Counted from the stretch's first letter, positions 25,329-33,810 are shown. The stretch: DNA of 38,634 bases from Chitinispirillaceae bacterium (GCA_016929595.1 JAFGIN010000175.1:1-38634); one strand, 5' to 3'. Notes: generated by a model not told the origin, from the letters alone. Made by a program: numbers and translations.

Positions 25329-27416
25329 TTACCAACTGCCACTATAGTATTTCAAGTCCGGATTATCAATACGATTGGCTTGCCAGATGTTTAGATAATT
25401 TCCACCCTTTCTTGCAGGGCAATTGCCAATAGTATTATTCCATGCAGACATCAAGCTGGTCATTTTATCATGGTCAGAACTAAGCCAGCGTCCCTTTATA
25501 CCAGGGGCCATAGTTGTAAAGAAATCAATCTGCATTTTTGCTTCTGCAGAGTTTCTGGCATTATTGACAATTGCATTCTTATCTTCTTCAGGCTTACCAT
25601 TAAAAGGTTCGCAATTCTGCTCCAGTTCTGCACGTTTTTTCGTTCCTGCAACAACCCCCGCCTGATAAGCTGTTGCCTCATCAACAACTGTGACGCTTGA
25701 TGTGTTACTGGCTCTCCCGCGTAATCCGTCATCGATTCCTTTTCGCAATTCATTGCATAAACCCGGAATAACATGTTTACGAAACTCCGCAGCTTCGTTG
25801 GCTTCAACGATTTTAATACATCCTACTACAATAGTTGCAACTACTCCAGATGCTATGACAGCCGGACTTGTAGCAATTCCAGCTGCAATTCCAAGTGCAC
25901 CTGTTCCTGATTCTAAACCAAGGTTCGTTCCAAATTTTTCAACTAGAGTTTCAATGATTGCTGGCCAATTGGGTTCACCTTTGAATTTTGCACTGATTTT
26001 AAAACCACCGTTAAATTCCCCATACTCTGTTTTTATTATTCCTTTCCAGGCACCGAAGGGTGTTAATTCTACAGTCCCGAATTTATATTGCCATTGAGCA
26101 TCGGGGACTGCTTTCCTGGAAATTTTTACCCCTGTAAATCCGAATTTTAAACCAATATTGACTTCATTTGAGCCATTTATTTTAAAAACAGCATATCCAT
26201 CTGCACTACAACTGATTTCAGCCCATGATTCTTTAGCTTTATCATTATCACCAGTAATATCAAGCGGTGTTTTCAGTTTCCCTTTTATGTCAAGTTTTAA
26301 ATCACAAAAAGAAAGACTCTTTTTTAATTGAAGAATCGTTTCCTGAGCGGCAATACCATCATTATCCCATGCAATACTTGTTGGATATTGCCCCTTTATT
26401 GGTGTATATTTACCAGAGAATTCAAGCTCAAGTTCGCTCTGGGTCATTTTGATATACTTGTAAGACTTTTCTTTTCCAAAGGGAATCGTTACCTTTTTAT
26501 TGAAATCAATAGTTATTCCCAGAGTATCTTTTAACATTCTGGCGTTAACTACTATGATTACTGAGTTTTCTGGTTTTTTATTCCATGCAACAATTTCATA
26601 AGGAACATAGCTATCAAGATACGTTTTATCAAAAGAAATCTCTGTTTCACCATTTAATTGAACGCTCTCGCCATTTATCTGGACATGTGTTGCATTAGAA
26701 GCACTCCAGTATATCCGACCGGTTTTGTCTGGTTGGATTGACATATCAAAACCACTCTGGCTACCATCTGAGCCGATTGCCAGTACATCAAGAAAAGGGT
26801 AATCTCCTGAAGAGGTATCTTCATCTAAACTGTCCAGCACCAGATGCGGGCAGACCGGAATATCTGAAAGGCTGGACATAGCGGGATCATAACTGCACTG
26901 CTCACCATTAGCAGAACCAAATGATGCATAGGGATTATTCGAGTTATTTTCTGTATCACTGCATACCATAGCTGAATTATTTGAACTCATTGCAGGATCA
27001 ATACTCATTTCTGCATCATAATCATAATATGGACTATACGGATCAAAACAGGTATCATTGTCATACGAACCGTTTTGGTCACCTGGATAAGAGCCTTGAT
27101 TACTTCCATCAGCCATAGTCATGTTCTGTTCATATGGATTGGGGTAAAAATAATCAGAATTAGACTCTTCAGGAGGATAACTGGCATTAGCACCAGAAGC
27201 ATTCGCATCTGGATCGTAGCTGCACATATTGGGTGAGCTATCAGCCCCCGGATCGTAGCTACTCATAGTGGACGAACTATCAGCCCCCGGATCGTAGCTA
27301 CCCATAGTGGACGAACTATCAGCCCCCGGATCGTAGCTACTCATAGTGGACGAACTGTCAGCCCCTGGATCGTAGCTGCACATCTCATCTTCATTTTCAC
27401 CGAAAAAATTTTCCAT
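25329..27416 (-). CDS. Repeat-containing large protein with hydrophobic hairpin; possible secreted effector
   Basis: GAGGAA, seven bases before the ATG, supports the start. There is no signal peptide. Residues 13-77 are five tandem 13-residue units ([CSG]-S-YDPGADSSSTM). An acidic Ser/Asp/Tyr-rich region, in which SYDPAMSS recurs, runs to about 190. Residues 205-295 are beta-rich with ING and IVVVNARM, and 300-480 form a beta-rich domain. A Gly/Ala-rich hydrophobic segment at 505-536 could form a membrane hairpin. The last 150 residues are helical and charged, ending YYSGSW. No enzyme motif was recognised. It is 31 bases downstream of the OmpA-like/peptidoglycan-binding gene. Disordered repeats, a membrane-active segment and that neighbour suggest a delivered toxin or surface protein; this is inference. 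Confidence 0.6.
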   Translation of the reverse strand: MENFFGENEDEMCSYDPGADSSSTMSSYDPGADSSSTMGSYDPGADSSSTMSSYDPGADSSPNMCSYDPDANASGANASYPPEESNSDYFYPNPYEQNMTMADGSNQGSYPGDQNGSYDNDTCFDPYSPYYDYDAEMSIDPAMSSNNSAMVCSDTENNSNNPYASFGSANGEQCSYDPAMSSLSDIPVCPHLVLDSLDEDTSSGDYPFLDVLAIGSDGSQSGFDMSIQPDKTGRIYWSASNATHVQINGESVQLNGETEISFDKTYLDSYVPYEIVAWNKKPENSVIIVVNARMLKDTLGITIDFNKKVTIPFGKEKSYKYIKMTQSELELEFSGKYTPIKGQYPTSIAWDNDGIAAQETILQLKKSLSFCDLKLDIKGKLKTPLDITGDNDKAKESWAEISCSADGYAVFKINGSNEVNIGLKFGFTGVKISRKAVPDAQWQYKFGTVELTPFGAWKGIIKTEYGEFNGGFKISAKFKGEPNWPAIIETLVEKFGTNLGLESGTGALGIAAGIATSPAVIASGVVATIVVGCIKIVEANEAAEFRKHVIPGLCNELRKGIDDGLRGRASNTSSVTVVDEATAYQAGVVAGTKKRAELEQNCEPFNGKPEEDKNAIVNNARNSAEAKMQIDFFTTMAPGIKGRWLSSDHDKMTSLMSAWNNTIGNCPARKGGNYLNIWQANRIDNPDLKYYSGSW
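27186..27380 (-). repeat. Five 39-bp in-frame tandem repeats
   Basis: The 39-base unit, encoding [CSG]-S-YDPGADSSSTM, occurs five times without interruption; the first four are nearly identical and the fifth is diverged (DPDANASGAN). The unit is a multiple of three, so copy-number change would alter length without breaking the frame. The near identity at DNA level (only scattered changes such as ACTATC/ACTGTC) suggests recent duplication. Confidence 0.85.
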
Positions 27417-27447
27417 AGTAAGTTCCTCAATTAAATGGTGACGAGCT

Positions 27448-28698
27448 CTATTTTTTTTTCATGACCCTTGATTTTGTCTTTGCAGTCGGATACGTAATTT
27501 TTGCTGAGTTAATTTCAATACCTTTTTTTTCGGCTCTGGCACAGTACTCTCCAGCTGTAAGCCCTGAGAAAAAAGCGAACCCCTGTTCATCAGTGTAGGC
27601 TTCATGGTTCTTGGGACCTTCGAGAATGATCTTTGCACATTTTACAGGCTTCTTCTTTTTATCAATGATCTGAATGTGTATCCCATGGTATTCAAAATTT
27701 TTAGTTTCAACGATCTGCTTTTTCCATTTGAAATAATCGTTTGAACCATTAAAAGAAGTTTTTTTTGCGGGTTTTGGAGAAATGCCCTTTTCAAAGAAGA
27801 ATATCTCAATTATCCGTTCATCAGGTTGCATTCCCTGCAACGTAAGATCATCTTCAAATTGACCTTCACACCCATGTGCAACAGGAGCAAAGTTACTGGA
27901 CAATGATGTATCTTCAATTTCCATGTACGCTGTTACTATTTCTTTCTGGGTTTTCGGTCCTGCAATGCCATCGACTTTGAGATTAGTACCTTTTTTTGAG
28001 TTCCAGAAGGCCTGGAATGCCTTTACAGTATCTTTTGTTTTCTGATCTGTAACTCCTGATGCATTTCCGAAATAAAACGGCTTTTCTCCTTCAGGTAAAC
28101 TTGACAGCATCAACTGTATCTCGTGTGTTCCCCATCGGATTGCCGGAGGAATATTTTTACCAAACCATCTAAGCCACGCTTCAACATTATTTGTTAAATA
28201 CGCCCTGAGTATTTCTGCTCTGTTATATGCAAGATCAACACCCTTGAATTCTTCATCTCCGCCATCATGCCCAACTATGAGTACTTCAGCTTTGGGTAAT
28301 CGCTTGTGCATTTCAACTATTGCACGTATTCCTGGAAGTGCATAAGGAAGAAGGAAACACTTGTTTGAATCGAAAGTTAATCCGATAAGACGTACAATAT
28401 GTGCATTACCAGTTTTACTGATCACAATCTTATGTGCACCAGCATTAAATTTCAAAGGATAGATCGTGTTCCCGGATATTTGATCTAAGGAATAGAAATT
28501 CTCTGCCGATTCTGAATTCGCGTTTGCTTTGGAATCTGAACTATTCTCTTGTGAAGTATCACTTTTATTATGCGCTATTACTGAATTGGCTCCTGGTGAT
28601 TTTGTATTATTTTCAGACACATTCGATTTGACACCAGCAGAATTATTAATCTCAATTTTAAGATCAAGACCTCCACTTGCCTTTGCTCCGAAATTCAT
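27448..28698 (-). CDS. OmpA-like / peptidoglycan-binding-like / Ig-like domain protein
   Basis: The 416-residue protein lacks a signal peptide. After a Ser/Asn-rich start (1-65), residues 105-180 resemble an OmpA C-terminal domain: FDSNKCFLLPYALPGIRAI, IVGHDGGDEEFKG and an Asn-Arg-Ala segment followed by RAYLTNN. Residues 215-258 look like a PG_binding_1 unit (TKDTVKAFQAFW, VDGIAGPKTQKEI). A linker with RIIEIFFFEKGISPKP (295-310) leads to a C-terminal carboxypeptidase-regulatory or Ig-like domain (340-395). From memory, this order is common in genes beside VgrG/PAAR spike proteins in T6SS loci, but no spike or sheath gene lies here. It is the first gene of a pair with the 695-residue protein, so joint export or delivery is plausible. 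The domain calls are moderate. Confidence 0.65.
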   Translation of the reverse strand: MNFGAKASGGLDLKIEINNSAGVKSNVSENNTKSPGANSVIAHNKSDTSQENSSDSKANANSESAENFYSLDQISGNTIYPLKFNAGAHKIVISKTGNAHIVRLIGLTFDSNKCFLLPYALPGIRAIVEMHKRLPKAEVLIVGHDGGDEEFKGVDLAYNRAEILRAYLTNNVEAWLRWFGKNIPPAIRWGTHEIQLMLSSLPEGEKPFYFGNASGVTDQKTKDTVKAFQAFWNSKKGTNLKVDGIAGPKTQKEIVTAYMEIEDTSLSSNFAPVAHGCEGQFEDDLTLQGMQPDERIIEIFFFEKGISPKPAKKTSFNGSNDYFKWKKQIVETKNFEYHGIHIQIIDKKKKPVKCAKIILEGPKNHEAYTDEQGFAFFSGLTAGEYCARAEKKGIEINSAKITYPTAKTKSRVMKKK

Positions 28699-29193
28699 GA
28701 ATACCAGCTTTCATTGAAGTGATGTCCGAGGTAAAAGCTTACAATGTATTTCAGCATTAAATACATATGTAATTGATTCAGCATTTTTAACTTTTTGTTA
28801 AAATAAATATGTTGTTGGGGCAAAAAGCAATAAAAAAGATTTGTAATACCATTTGTAGAATAGAAAATCAGACGTTCGCCGATTCCCATAAAATATCCTT
28901 TACCATAAGTAACTGTATGAAAATCATCTGCTATATTTGTATCTGCTCTGACCACGAAATGCCACCAGTAGCAATGAGGCTGCCGCCATTCTATAAATCT
29001 TTTTAACTTCATCAAAGATACTTCTCCACAATCTCAACGGCATCCCTCACCAGTGATGGGCAAACGCATTTAAACGCACCTGATTCTCTGGCTTTTAGTA
29101 ACTTTTCTTTTTTGCTTATTTCAAAGCCAACCAGTGCACTGCATTTGACAATCGTTTTCCGAATAATAAACGAAACAACATTATCGAAAATAT
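28699..29193. other. Gene-poor AT-rich spacer upstream of the OmpA-like gene
   Basis: The stretch is very AT-rich and should hold the promoter of the two-gene cassette; no clear -35/-10 pair stood out. A 106-residue open frame across 28695-29015 overlaps the next start region and has no protein-like pattern, so it was not called. A short coding-like fragment at 29012-29160 is listed separately. Confidence 0.4.
29012..29160 (-). pseudogene. C-terminal remnant of an unidentified protein
   Basis: On the minus strand, a frame ending at 29012 reads ALVGFEISKKEKLLKARE, then SGAFKCVCPSLVRDAVEIVE and KYL before the stop. The balanced charge, the Cys-Val-Cys-Pro motif and the helical ending look like a true protein C-terminus. 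The frame's only ATG (29215) lies inside the leuD terminator, so the gene has lost its 5' part. I could not place the family. Confidence 0.3.
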
Positions 29194-29231
29194 AATAAAA
29201 AAACGGCAGTCGCATTACCGAAACTGCCGTT
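29194..29231 (-). terminator. Intrinsic terminator of the leuCD transcript
   Basis: AACGGCAGT (29202-29210) and ACTGCCGTT (29223-29231) form a perfect 9-bp stem with a 12-base loop. Read on the minus strand, the stem is followed by a run of seven T. It begins 28 bases past the leuD stop, the expected place. Confidence 0.85.
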
Positions 29232-29259
29232 AATGAAAGTTGATTAAAATACTATACTG

Positions 29260-29787
29260 TCAGTATCTCGCATCAGCAAACTCAACCCAACCACCGGCTT
29301 TTACCAGTGCCCGATCGAAATCGCTGATTGAAAAATCAAACTCTTTGCTCCCGCCGTTCCAGGAAAATATCAGCTTGCTTTTATCAACCTCAACAGCACA
29401 CCCGAGTGCACCATTTTTGCCAAGCTCAAAGATTTCGTTAACTGTTGATTCCGGGAGTTCTATTGCAAGCATTCCACCATTGAACATGTTCTGACGGAAT
29501 ATGCGTGCATAGCTCACTGCGATCACACAGGTGATATCGTTTACTTCCAGTGCCCAGGGAGCATGTTCGCGTGATGAGCCGCAACCAAAATTACTTCTGG
29601 TAACTACCACCCGCGATGAAGAGCGCCATGACCCGGCCGGATTGAATCCGTCCATCTTCAGATCTTCAAGAAGGTACGGTTTGAGCGCTTCTTTTTTGAC
29701 TTCAGTAAGATATTTTGCCGGAATGATTTCGTCGGTATTGATGTCGGATCTATCAAGAAAGAGTACCGGACCGCCAAATGTTTTCAT
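29260..29787 (-). CDS. leuD: 3-isopropylmalate dehydratase small subunit
   Basis: The 175-residue protein has the swivelling-domain signature FGCGSSREHAPWAL (about residues 67-80) and the start GGPVLFLDRSDINTDEIIPAKYL, with the variable loop that sets substrate specificity. With LeuC it forms the isomerase converting 2-isopropylmalate to 3-isopropylmalate in leucine biosynthesis. Homoaconitase-type small subunits are close relatives, so substrate is not certain from sequence. Its ATG (29787) follows the leuC stop by one or two bases, with GGGGAATAACA lying in the leuC 3' end, so translation is coupled. A strong terminator ends the operon. Confidence 0.92.
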   Translation of the reverse strand: MKTFGGPVLFLDRSDINTDEIIPAKYLTEVKKEALKPYLLEDLKMDGFNPAGSWRSSSRVVVTRSNFGCGSSREHAPWALEVNDITCVIAVSYARIFRQNMFNGGMLAIELPESTVNEIFELGKNGALGCAVEVDKSKLIFSWNGGSKEFDFSISDFDRALVKAGGWVEFADARY

Positions 29788-29789
29788 TG

Positions 29790-31088
29790 TTATTCCCCTT
29801 TCTTTATCATAAATTTTCTGGGATCGGTAAGTTTACCGGTGATTCCGCTTGCGGCTGCACTTGCGGGACTCATAAGATGAACCATGCCGCCTTTGCCCAT
29901 TCTTCCATTGAAATTACGGTTTGTCGTTGACGCGCAGACTTCACCTTCAGCAAGAACACCTGTTGACATACCAAGACACGCACCACAGGTCGGATTCACA
30001 ACGCAATACCCCGCATCCATAAATATCCTCAGTAATCCCATCTCCATGGCTTGGGAAAAGATTGCCGGAGTTGCGGGACTTACCACTCCGCGAACGTTGT
30101 CCGCGAGTTTTGTTCCCTTTATTACCGAAGCCGCTATCTCAAGATCGCTTAACCGTCCATTGGTACAGCTTCCGATATACACCTGATTTATCACGACATC
30201 TCCAACTTCAGAGAGTTTCTTCACCTGATCCGGTTTGTATCCCACTGTCGTAGCAGGTTCAAGCTTCGAAACATCAATACCGTATGTCGCGACATATGTT
30301 GCATCACTGTCTGAATGCCACTTTTTGAAATCAGCAACAGCGGCATCTTTGCCTGCATAGTCATTCTGAATAAACGGCCAGAGATACTCAACAGTCTGAG
30401 CATCAGGGAGACACACTCCTGATGTGCCGCCGGCTTCAATTGCCATATTGCAAAGAGTCATACGCTCTTCCATAGTCATCGCATCAACCACCGGTCCGCG
30501 AAATTCAACGACTTTATCGGTAGCACCATTAACAGTCAATACCCGGATTACCTCGAGAATGACATCCTTTGCAAACACCCCGAACTGAAGTTTACCGGTC
30601 AGATTAATTTTAATTGAATCGGGACGACGGAACGCACAAACCCCCTTGAGTATGCCAACTTCAAGATCGGTTGTTCCCACACCGGCAGCAAATGCTCCAA
30701 ATGCCCCATGGGTACAGGTATGGCTGTCACCCATTATCACGGTATATCCAGGTCGGATGAACCCTTTTTCCGGAAAGAGTGCATGGCATACACCGTTTTT
30801 TCCGACATCAAAAAAATCCTTGATACCATTACGTTTCGCCCATTCCCTCATGATCTTTCCCTGCATCGCACTCTTTGAATCTTTTGCAGGTGTCACGTGG
30901 TCGATAACAGCTTTGATTTTTGATGGATCAAAAACCCTGTCCTTGCCGCGCCACTCAAGATCAGCAATTGCAATCGGTGTGGTTATCTCATGACACATTA
31001 CTACATCAAGCGAAATAACCTGAGTTCCCGAAAATGGCTCATCTTTCAAGTGCGCTTCAAAGATCTTCTCAGTGATAGTCTTTCCCAT
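29790..31088 (-). CDS. leuC: 3-isopropylmalate dehydratase large subunit
   Basis: The ATG at 31088 was chosen because AAAGGATG precedes it; the frame extends upstream without a better start. The 432-residue protein has aconitase-superfamily cluster ligands in YIGSCTNGRLSDLE and NPTCGACLGMSTG (the CxxC of the [4Fe-4S] cluster). MGDSHTCTHGAFGAFAAGVGTTDLE sits in the substrate-binding region. It pairs with LeuD to isomerise isopropylmalate. It starts 22 bases after the stop of the XRE-cupin regulator gene, so the three genes probably form one transcript. The cluster ligands and length are normal. Confidence 0.94.
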   Translation of the reverse strand: MGKTITEKIFEAHLKDEPFSGTQVISLDVVMCHEITTPIAIADLEWRGKDRVFDPSKIKAVIDHVTPAKDSKSAMQGKIMREWAKRNGIKDFFDVGKNGVCHALFPEKGFIRPGYTVIMGDSHTCTHGAFGAFAAGVGTTDLEVGILKGVCAFRRPDSIKINLTGKLQFGVFAKDVILEVIRVLTVNGATDKVVEFRGPVVDAMTMEERMTLCNMAIEAGGTSGVCLPDAQTVEYLWPFIQNDYAGKDAAVADFKKWHSDSDATYVATYGIDVSKLEPATTVGYKPDQVKKLSEVGDVVINQVYIGSCTNGRLSDLEIAASVIKGTKLADNVRGVVSPATPAIFSQAMEMGLLRIFMDAGYCVVNPTCGACLGMSTGVLAEGEVCASTTNRNFNGRMGKGGMVHLMSPASAAASGITGKLTDPRKFMIKKGE

Positions 31089-31110
31089 AACGCATCCTTT
31101 CTCCATCACT

Positions 31111-31725
31111 CTATGATTCCGGAGCACCGTGCTCCTCAAATGAACTGAAATAATCTACATGCGGCGGTGAAATACTCCACACCGCTTTAAACTCTTTATC
31201 GCCATTATTGTAGATCTGATGTGTCAACTGTGAATTAAAATAGACACTGTCCCCTTCACGAATCGGATAGTCCACATTATCAATTGTTAGAATCGCCGAA
31301 CCTCCAAGAACATACCCCATCTCTACCCCATCATGGCTGGTACTCAGAGTTGTTTTGTCACCCTGCTCAACAATGAGAATGAACATCTCTGCCTGATAAG
31401 GCCCCTTTGTATTTACCATCAATTGCTCATAGGTTACCCCGCCATTAACCATCGTCAGACGTTCTCCGCAATGATGAATCCTGACCGGACGTTCTGTCGA
31501 TAACCTTTTAAACAGATCCGCCGGTTCAAGACCGATCGCAAAACAGACCTGCATTAATGTTTCGATCGACGGCGCCACGATTCCTCTCTCTATCTGACTG
31601 AGCATACTAACCGAAATACTGGCTTTAACAGCAACATCACTTTGATTCTGCCGTGTTTTTTCACGGTAACCTTTTAATATTTTACCAATTTTTGAAGTTG
31701 CATTTTTAAGTAATACTGTATCCAT
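31111..31725 (-). CDS. XRE-family regulator with cupin domain
   Basis: The ATG at 31725 gives 204 residues. Residues 10-70 are an XRE helix-turn-helix (GKILKGYREKTRQNQSDVAVKASISVSMLSQIERGIVAPSIETL, the standard Cro/C1 pattern). Residues 105-200 form a cupin barrel with the GDSVYFNSQLTHQIYNNG-type strand and loop that binds a small ligand. Such proteins are usually repressors of metabolic genes whose activity changes on ligand binding. A perfect dyad covers its own start codon (31714-31732), suggesting autoregulation. leuC and leuD follow at 22 and 1-2 bases, so leucine biosynthesis is the likely target. Ribosome-binding evidence before ATG is poor. Confidence 0.9.
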   Translation of the reverse strand: MDTVLLKNATSKIGKILKGYREKTRQNQSDVAVKASISVSMLSQIERGIVAPSIETLMQVCFAIGLEPADLFKRLSTERPVRIHHCGERLTMVNGGVTYEQLMVNTKGPYQAEMFILIVEQGDKTTLSTSHDGVEMGYVLGGSAILTIDNVDYPIREGDSVYFNSQLTHQIYNNGDKEFKAVWSISPPHVDYFSSFEEHGAPES

Positions 31726-31732
31726 TACAGTA
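31714..31732. promoter_or_regulatory. Operator-like dyad over the XRE-cupin start codon
   Basis: TACTGTA (31714-31720) and TACAGTA (31726-31732) are exact complements with a 5-base spacer, and the spacer contains the ATG (31723-31725 on the minus strand). A bound repressor here would block initiation or the start of transcription. The site resembles the E. coli LexA box, but the CTGT...ACAG spacing is 7 instead of 8, so an XRE operator is more likely. Confidence 0.5.
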
Positions 31733-31975
31733 ATTATAAATTTTTCCGGGTTGGATTGCAAGTTTTTTATAAATAATGTAGAATTAATTAAAAAATTTCA
31801 TACATTCAACAGCTTTATGCAATACTATATTATGACTTCAGTAGTGTAATGAGCCCGTGCTTAACAGGCAGAAATTGAAGACAAATATTGCATCTGAATT
31901 TTCTGGATATATTAATCTTTCTCAACATTTATACGTAATGCATTATGGCTATCACTTATTTTAGTAGAAAGTTTA

Positions 31976-32929
31976 ATGATGGAAACCAGCATGGATAATA
32001 TAAATAAAAGTATTGAATCCGATGAAGCCCAGCTAAGCGAGCTGGGTGACACCAATCTCAATATTGAAGAGATTGATAATCTTAAAAAACTTACCGACAA
32101 AAAACTCCTTGAAATAGCAAGCGGGGATATTCTTGATCATATTTTTGAAGACGAGGTTCTTCTTGAACAGATCGGAAAAAAACCGGGTTCCTATTACAGG
32201 GATCTTATATTTGCCCTTATTCAGATAAGGCTTCCTGAGGATGAAGCGAAACGGGACTGGAAAGAGATCCTGAAGCATAAATATTTACTAAGTGAAAAAC
32301 TCGACAGAAACGTCGGTATTCATGTAGCCAGTCTCGATTATTATACCAATATTAAAAAACGTAATTTCAGTCCGATGATTGTCAATGCCCGCGACTATTA
32401 CGATACGGCAAGCCGGGCAATTGCAGATGAGCTGACCAAAGCGTATAACCGTCATTTTTTCGATGATGAGTTTAAAAAACTTTTTCTTCAGGCGCGCACA
32501 ACAGGAAAGCCGTTCTCTCTTATCATGCTCGATCTTGACCATTTCAAGATTTTCAACGATTTAAACGGCCACATTCAGGGTGATATTGCTCTTATCGAGG
32601 CAGTAAGAATTCTTCATGCAGTTTGCAGTCAGGATGACACGGTTTCACGCTACGGCGGTGAGGAGTTTACCATTCTGCTTCCATCACAGCCGCTTAACCT
32701 GGCTCTTAAGACTGCGGAACATATACGGCAGGCAATTTATGACTATAGATTTATCAATGAACAGTCACTGCCGGGCGGACGACTCTCGGCATCTCTGGGA
32801 GTTACCACCTACAGGGATGATGTCAACTCACCGCAGGATATGCTTATTGAAGCTGATGTTGCGCTCTATCGTGCAAAGAATTCCGGAAGAAACCGTGTAA
32901 AAGCGTTTTTGAGCGATCAGACACTATGA
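31976..32929 (+). CDS. GGDEF-domain diguanylate cyclase with unique N-terminal region
   Basis: The 317-residue protein has a GGDEF domain in its C-terminal half (about 150-315). It shows DELTKAYNRHFFDDEF, LIMLDLDHFKIFNDLNGH and the active-site loop RYGGEEF at 225-231, so it should make cyclic di-GMP. The usual inhibitory I-site Arg-x-x-Asp is replaced by Ser-Gln-Asp-Asp, so product inhibition is probably absent. The N-terminal 145 residues are helical and charged, with no recognised sensor family. Its stop overlaps the aroE start by four bases (ATGA), implying coupled translation. Two candidate starts (ATG ATG at 31976 and 31979) are three bases apart. Confidence 0.9.
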   Translation: MMETSMDNINKSIESDEAQLSELGDTNLNIEEIDNLKKLTDKKLLEIASGDILDHIFEDEVLLEQIGKKPGSYYRDLIFALIQIRLPEDEAKRDWKEILKHKYLLSEKLDRNVGIHVASLDYYTNIKKRNFSPMIVNARDYYDTASRAIADELTKAYNRHFFDDEFKKLFLQARTTGKPFSLIMLDLDHFKIFNDLNGHIQGDIALIEAVRILHAVCSQDDTVSRYGGEEFTILLPSQPLNLALKTAEHIRQAIYDYRFINEQSLPGGRLSASLGVTTYRDDVNSPQDMLIEADVALYRAKNSGRNRVKAFLSDQTL

Positions 32930-33801
32930 GCATTAATTCATTTATCAAGGGAAACAGTAAGCTTACCGCTCTTCTGGGGTATCCTGTTTCACATTCAATC
33001 TCTCCGCAAATTCATAACCATGCGTTTGAGCAGTTGAATTTACCGTATGTGTATATCCCCTTTGCCGTACCACCGCCAAATTTATATTCAGCGATTTATG
33101 CTCTTCGCAACAGCACCTTCACTGGTGCCAATGTCACTATTCCTCATAAAAGTGCGGTAGTCCCCTATTGTGACAGAATATCAGCTCTGTCACAAGCAAC
33201 CGGTACGGTCAACACACTCTATTTTGAAGATGGACTGCTATGTGGTACGACCACAGATTCAATTGGGTTTAAACGATCAATCGAGCAGATGGGAGCATCT
33301 TTCCAGGGTAGTCACATTGTTATTCTTGGCAATGGCGGAACTGCCCGTACTCTTGCAATTGCGCTTGCACTCGAACAGCCGATTGCATCACTTGTCATTG
33401 CAGGAAGAAATCCTGCAAAAATCAGAACTCTTGCCGATGAGGTGCTTAAGGTAAGCGGATTCAATGCAGAATACGTTGCCTTTAATGACAGTCAGTTAGA
33501 AGCCGTCATGAGCCGCTGCACTATTCTTGTCAACACCACCAGTGTAGGAATGTATCCTGATATTGACAGCACACCAATTGGAAAAAAACACTTTCATCAG
33601 GGAACAGTTGTTTTTGATGTAATTTACAATCCCCGAGAAACAAGGTTTCTCAGAGAGGCCCGTGAAGCAGGCTGCAGAACACAGAACGGTTTGAAAATGC
33701 TGCTTTACCAGGGTCTGGCATCATCAAAGCTGTGGACTGGAGTTGAGGTTCCCGAGGAACTGTTTCCGATTGATGATCTTGAAAAACTGATATTGAAATA
33801 A
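32926..33801 (+). CDS. aroE: Shikimate dehydrogenase (NADP)
   Basis: The 291-residue enzyme carries the substrate-binding SHSISP at 22-27, GANVTIPHK with catalytic Lys75, Asp111 in CGTTTDSIGF, and an NADP loop LGNGGTA near 134-140 followed by NTTSVGM. It reduces 3-dehydroshikimate to shikimate in the aromatic amino-acid pathway. Its start overlaps the GGDEF gene by four bases, and aroA and aroB follow on the same strand. A 340-base repeat-rich spacer, however, separates it from aroA. It is of normal length and all catalytic residues are present. Confidence 0.95.
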   Translation: MSINSFIKGNSKLTALLGYPVSHSISPQIHNHAFEQLNLPYVYIPFAVPPPNLYSAIYALRNSTFTGANVTIPHKSAVVPYCDRISALSQATGTVNTLYFEDGLLCGTTTDSIGFKRSIEQMGASFQGSHIVILGNGGTARTLAIALALEQPIASLVIAGRNPAKIRTLADEVLKVSGFNAEYVAFNDSQLEAVMSRCTILVNTTSVGMYPDIDSTPIGKKHFHQGTVVFDVIYNPRETRFLREAREAGCRTQNGLKMLLYQGLASSKLWTGVEVPEELFPIDDLEKLILK

Positions 33802-33810
33802 ATAATGCAG

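Noticed and set aside
27186-27380. Possible CRISPR array (regular 39-bp repeats)
   Set aside because: Units are contiguous with no spacers, are in frame inside a protein gene, and no cas gene is present.
28695-29015. 106-codon open frame upstream of the OmpA-like gene
   Set aside because: Its composition is that of translated AT-rich spacer, it has no ribosome-binding site, and it overlaps the OmpA-like gene start.
31714-31732. LexA (SOS) box
   Set aside because: The half-sites match CTGT...ACAG, but the internal spacing is 7 instead of the canonical 8, and the gene is an XRE-cupin regulator of leucine genes, not an SOS gene.
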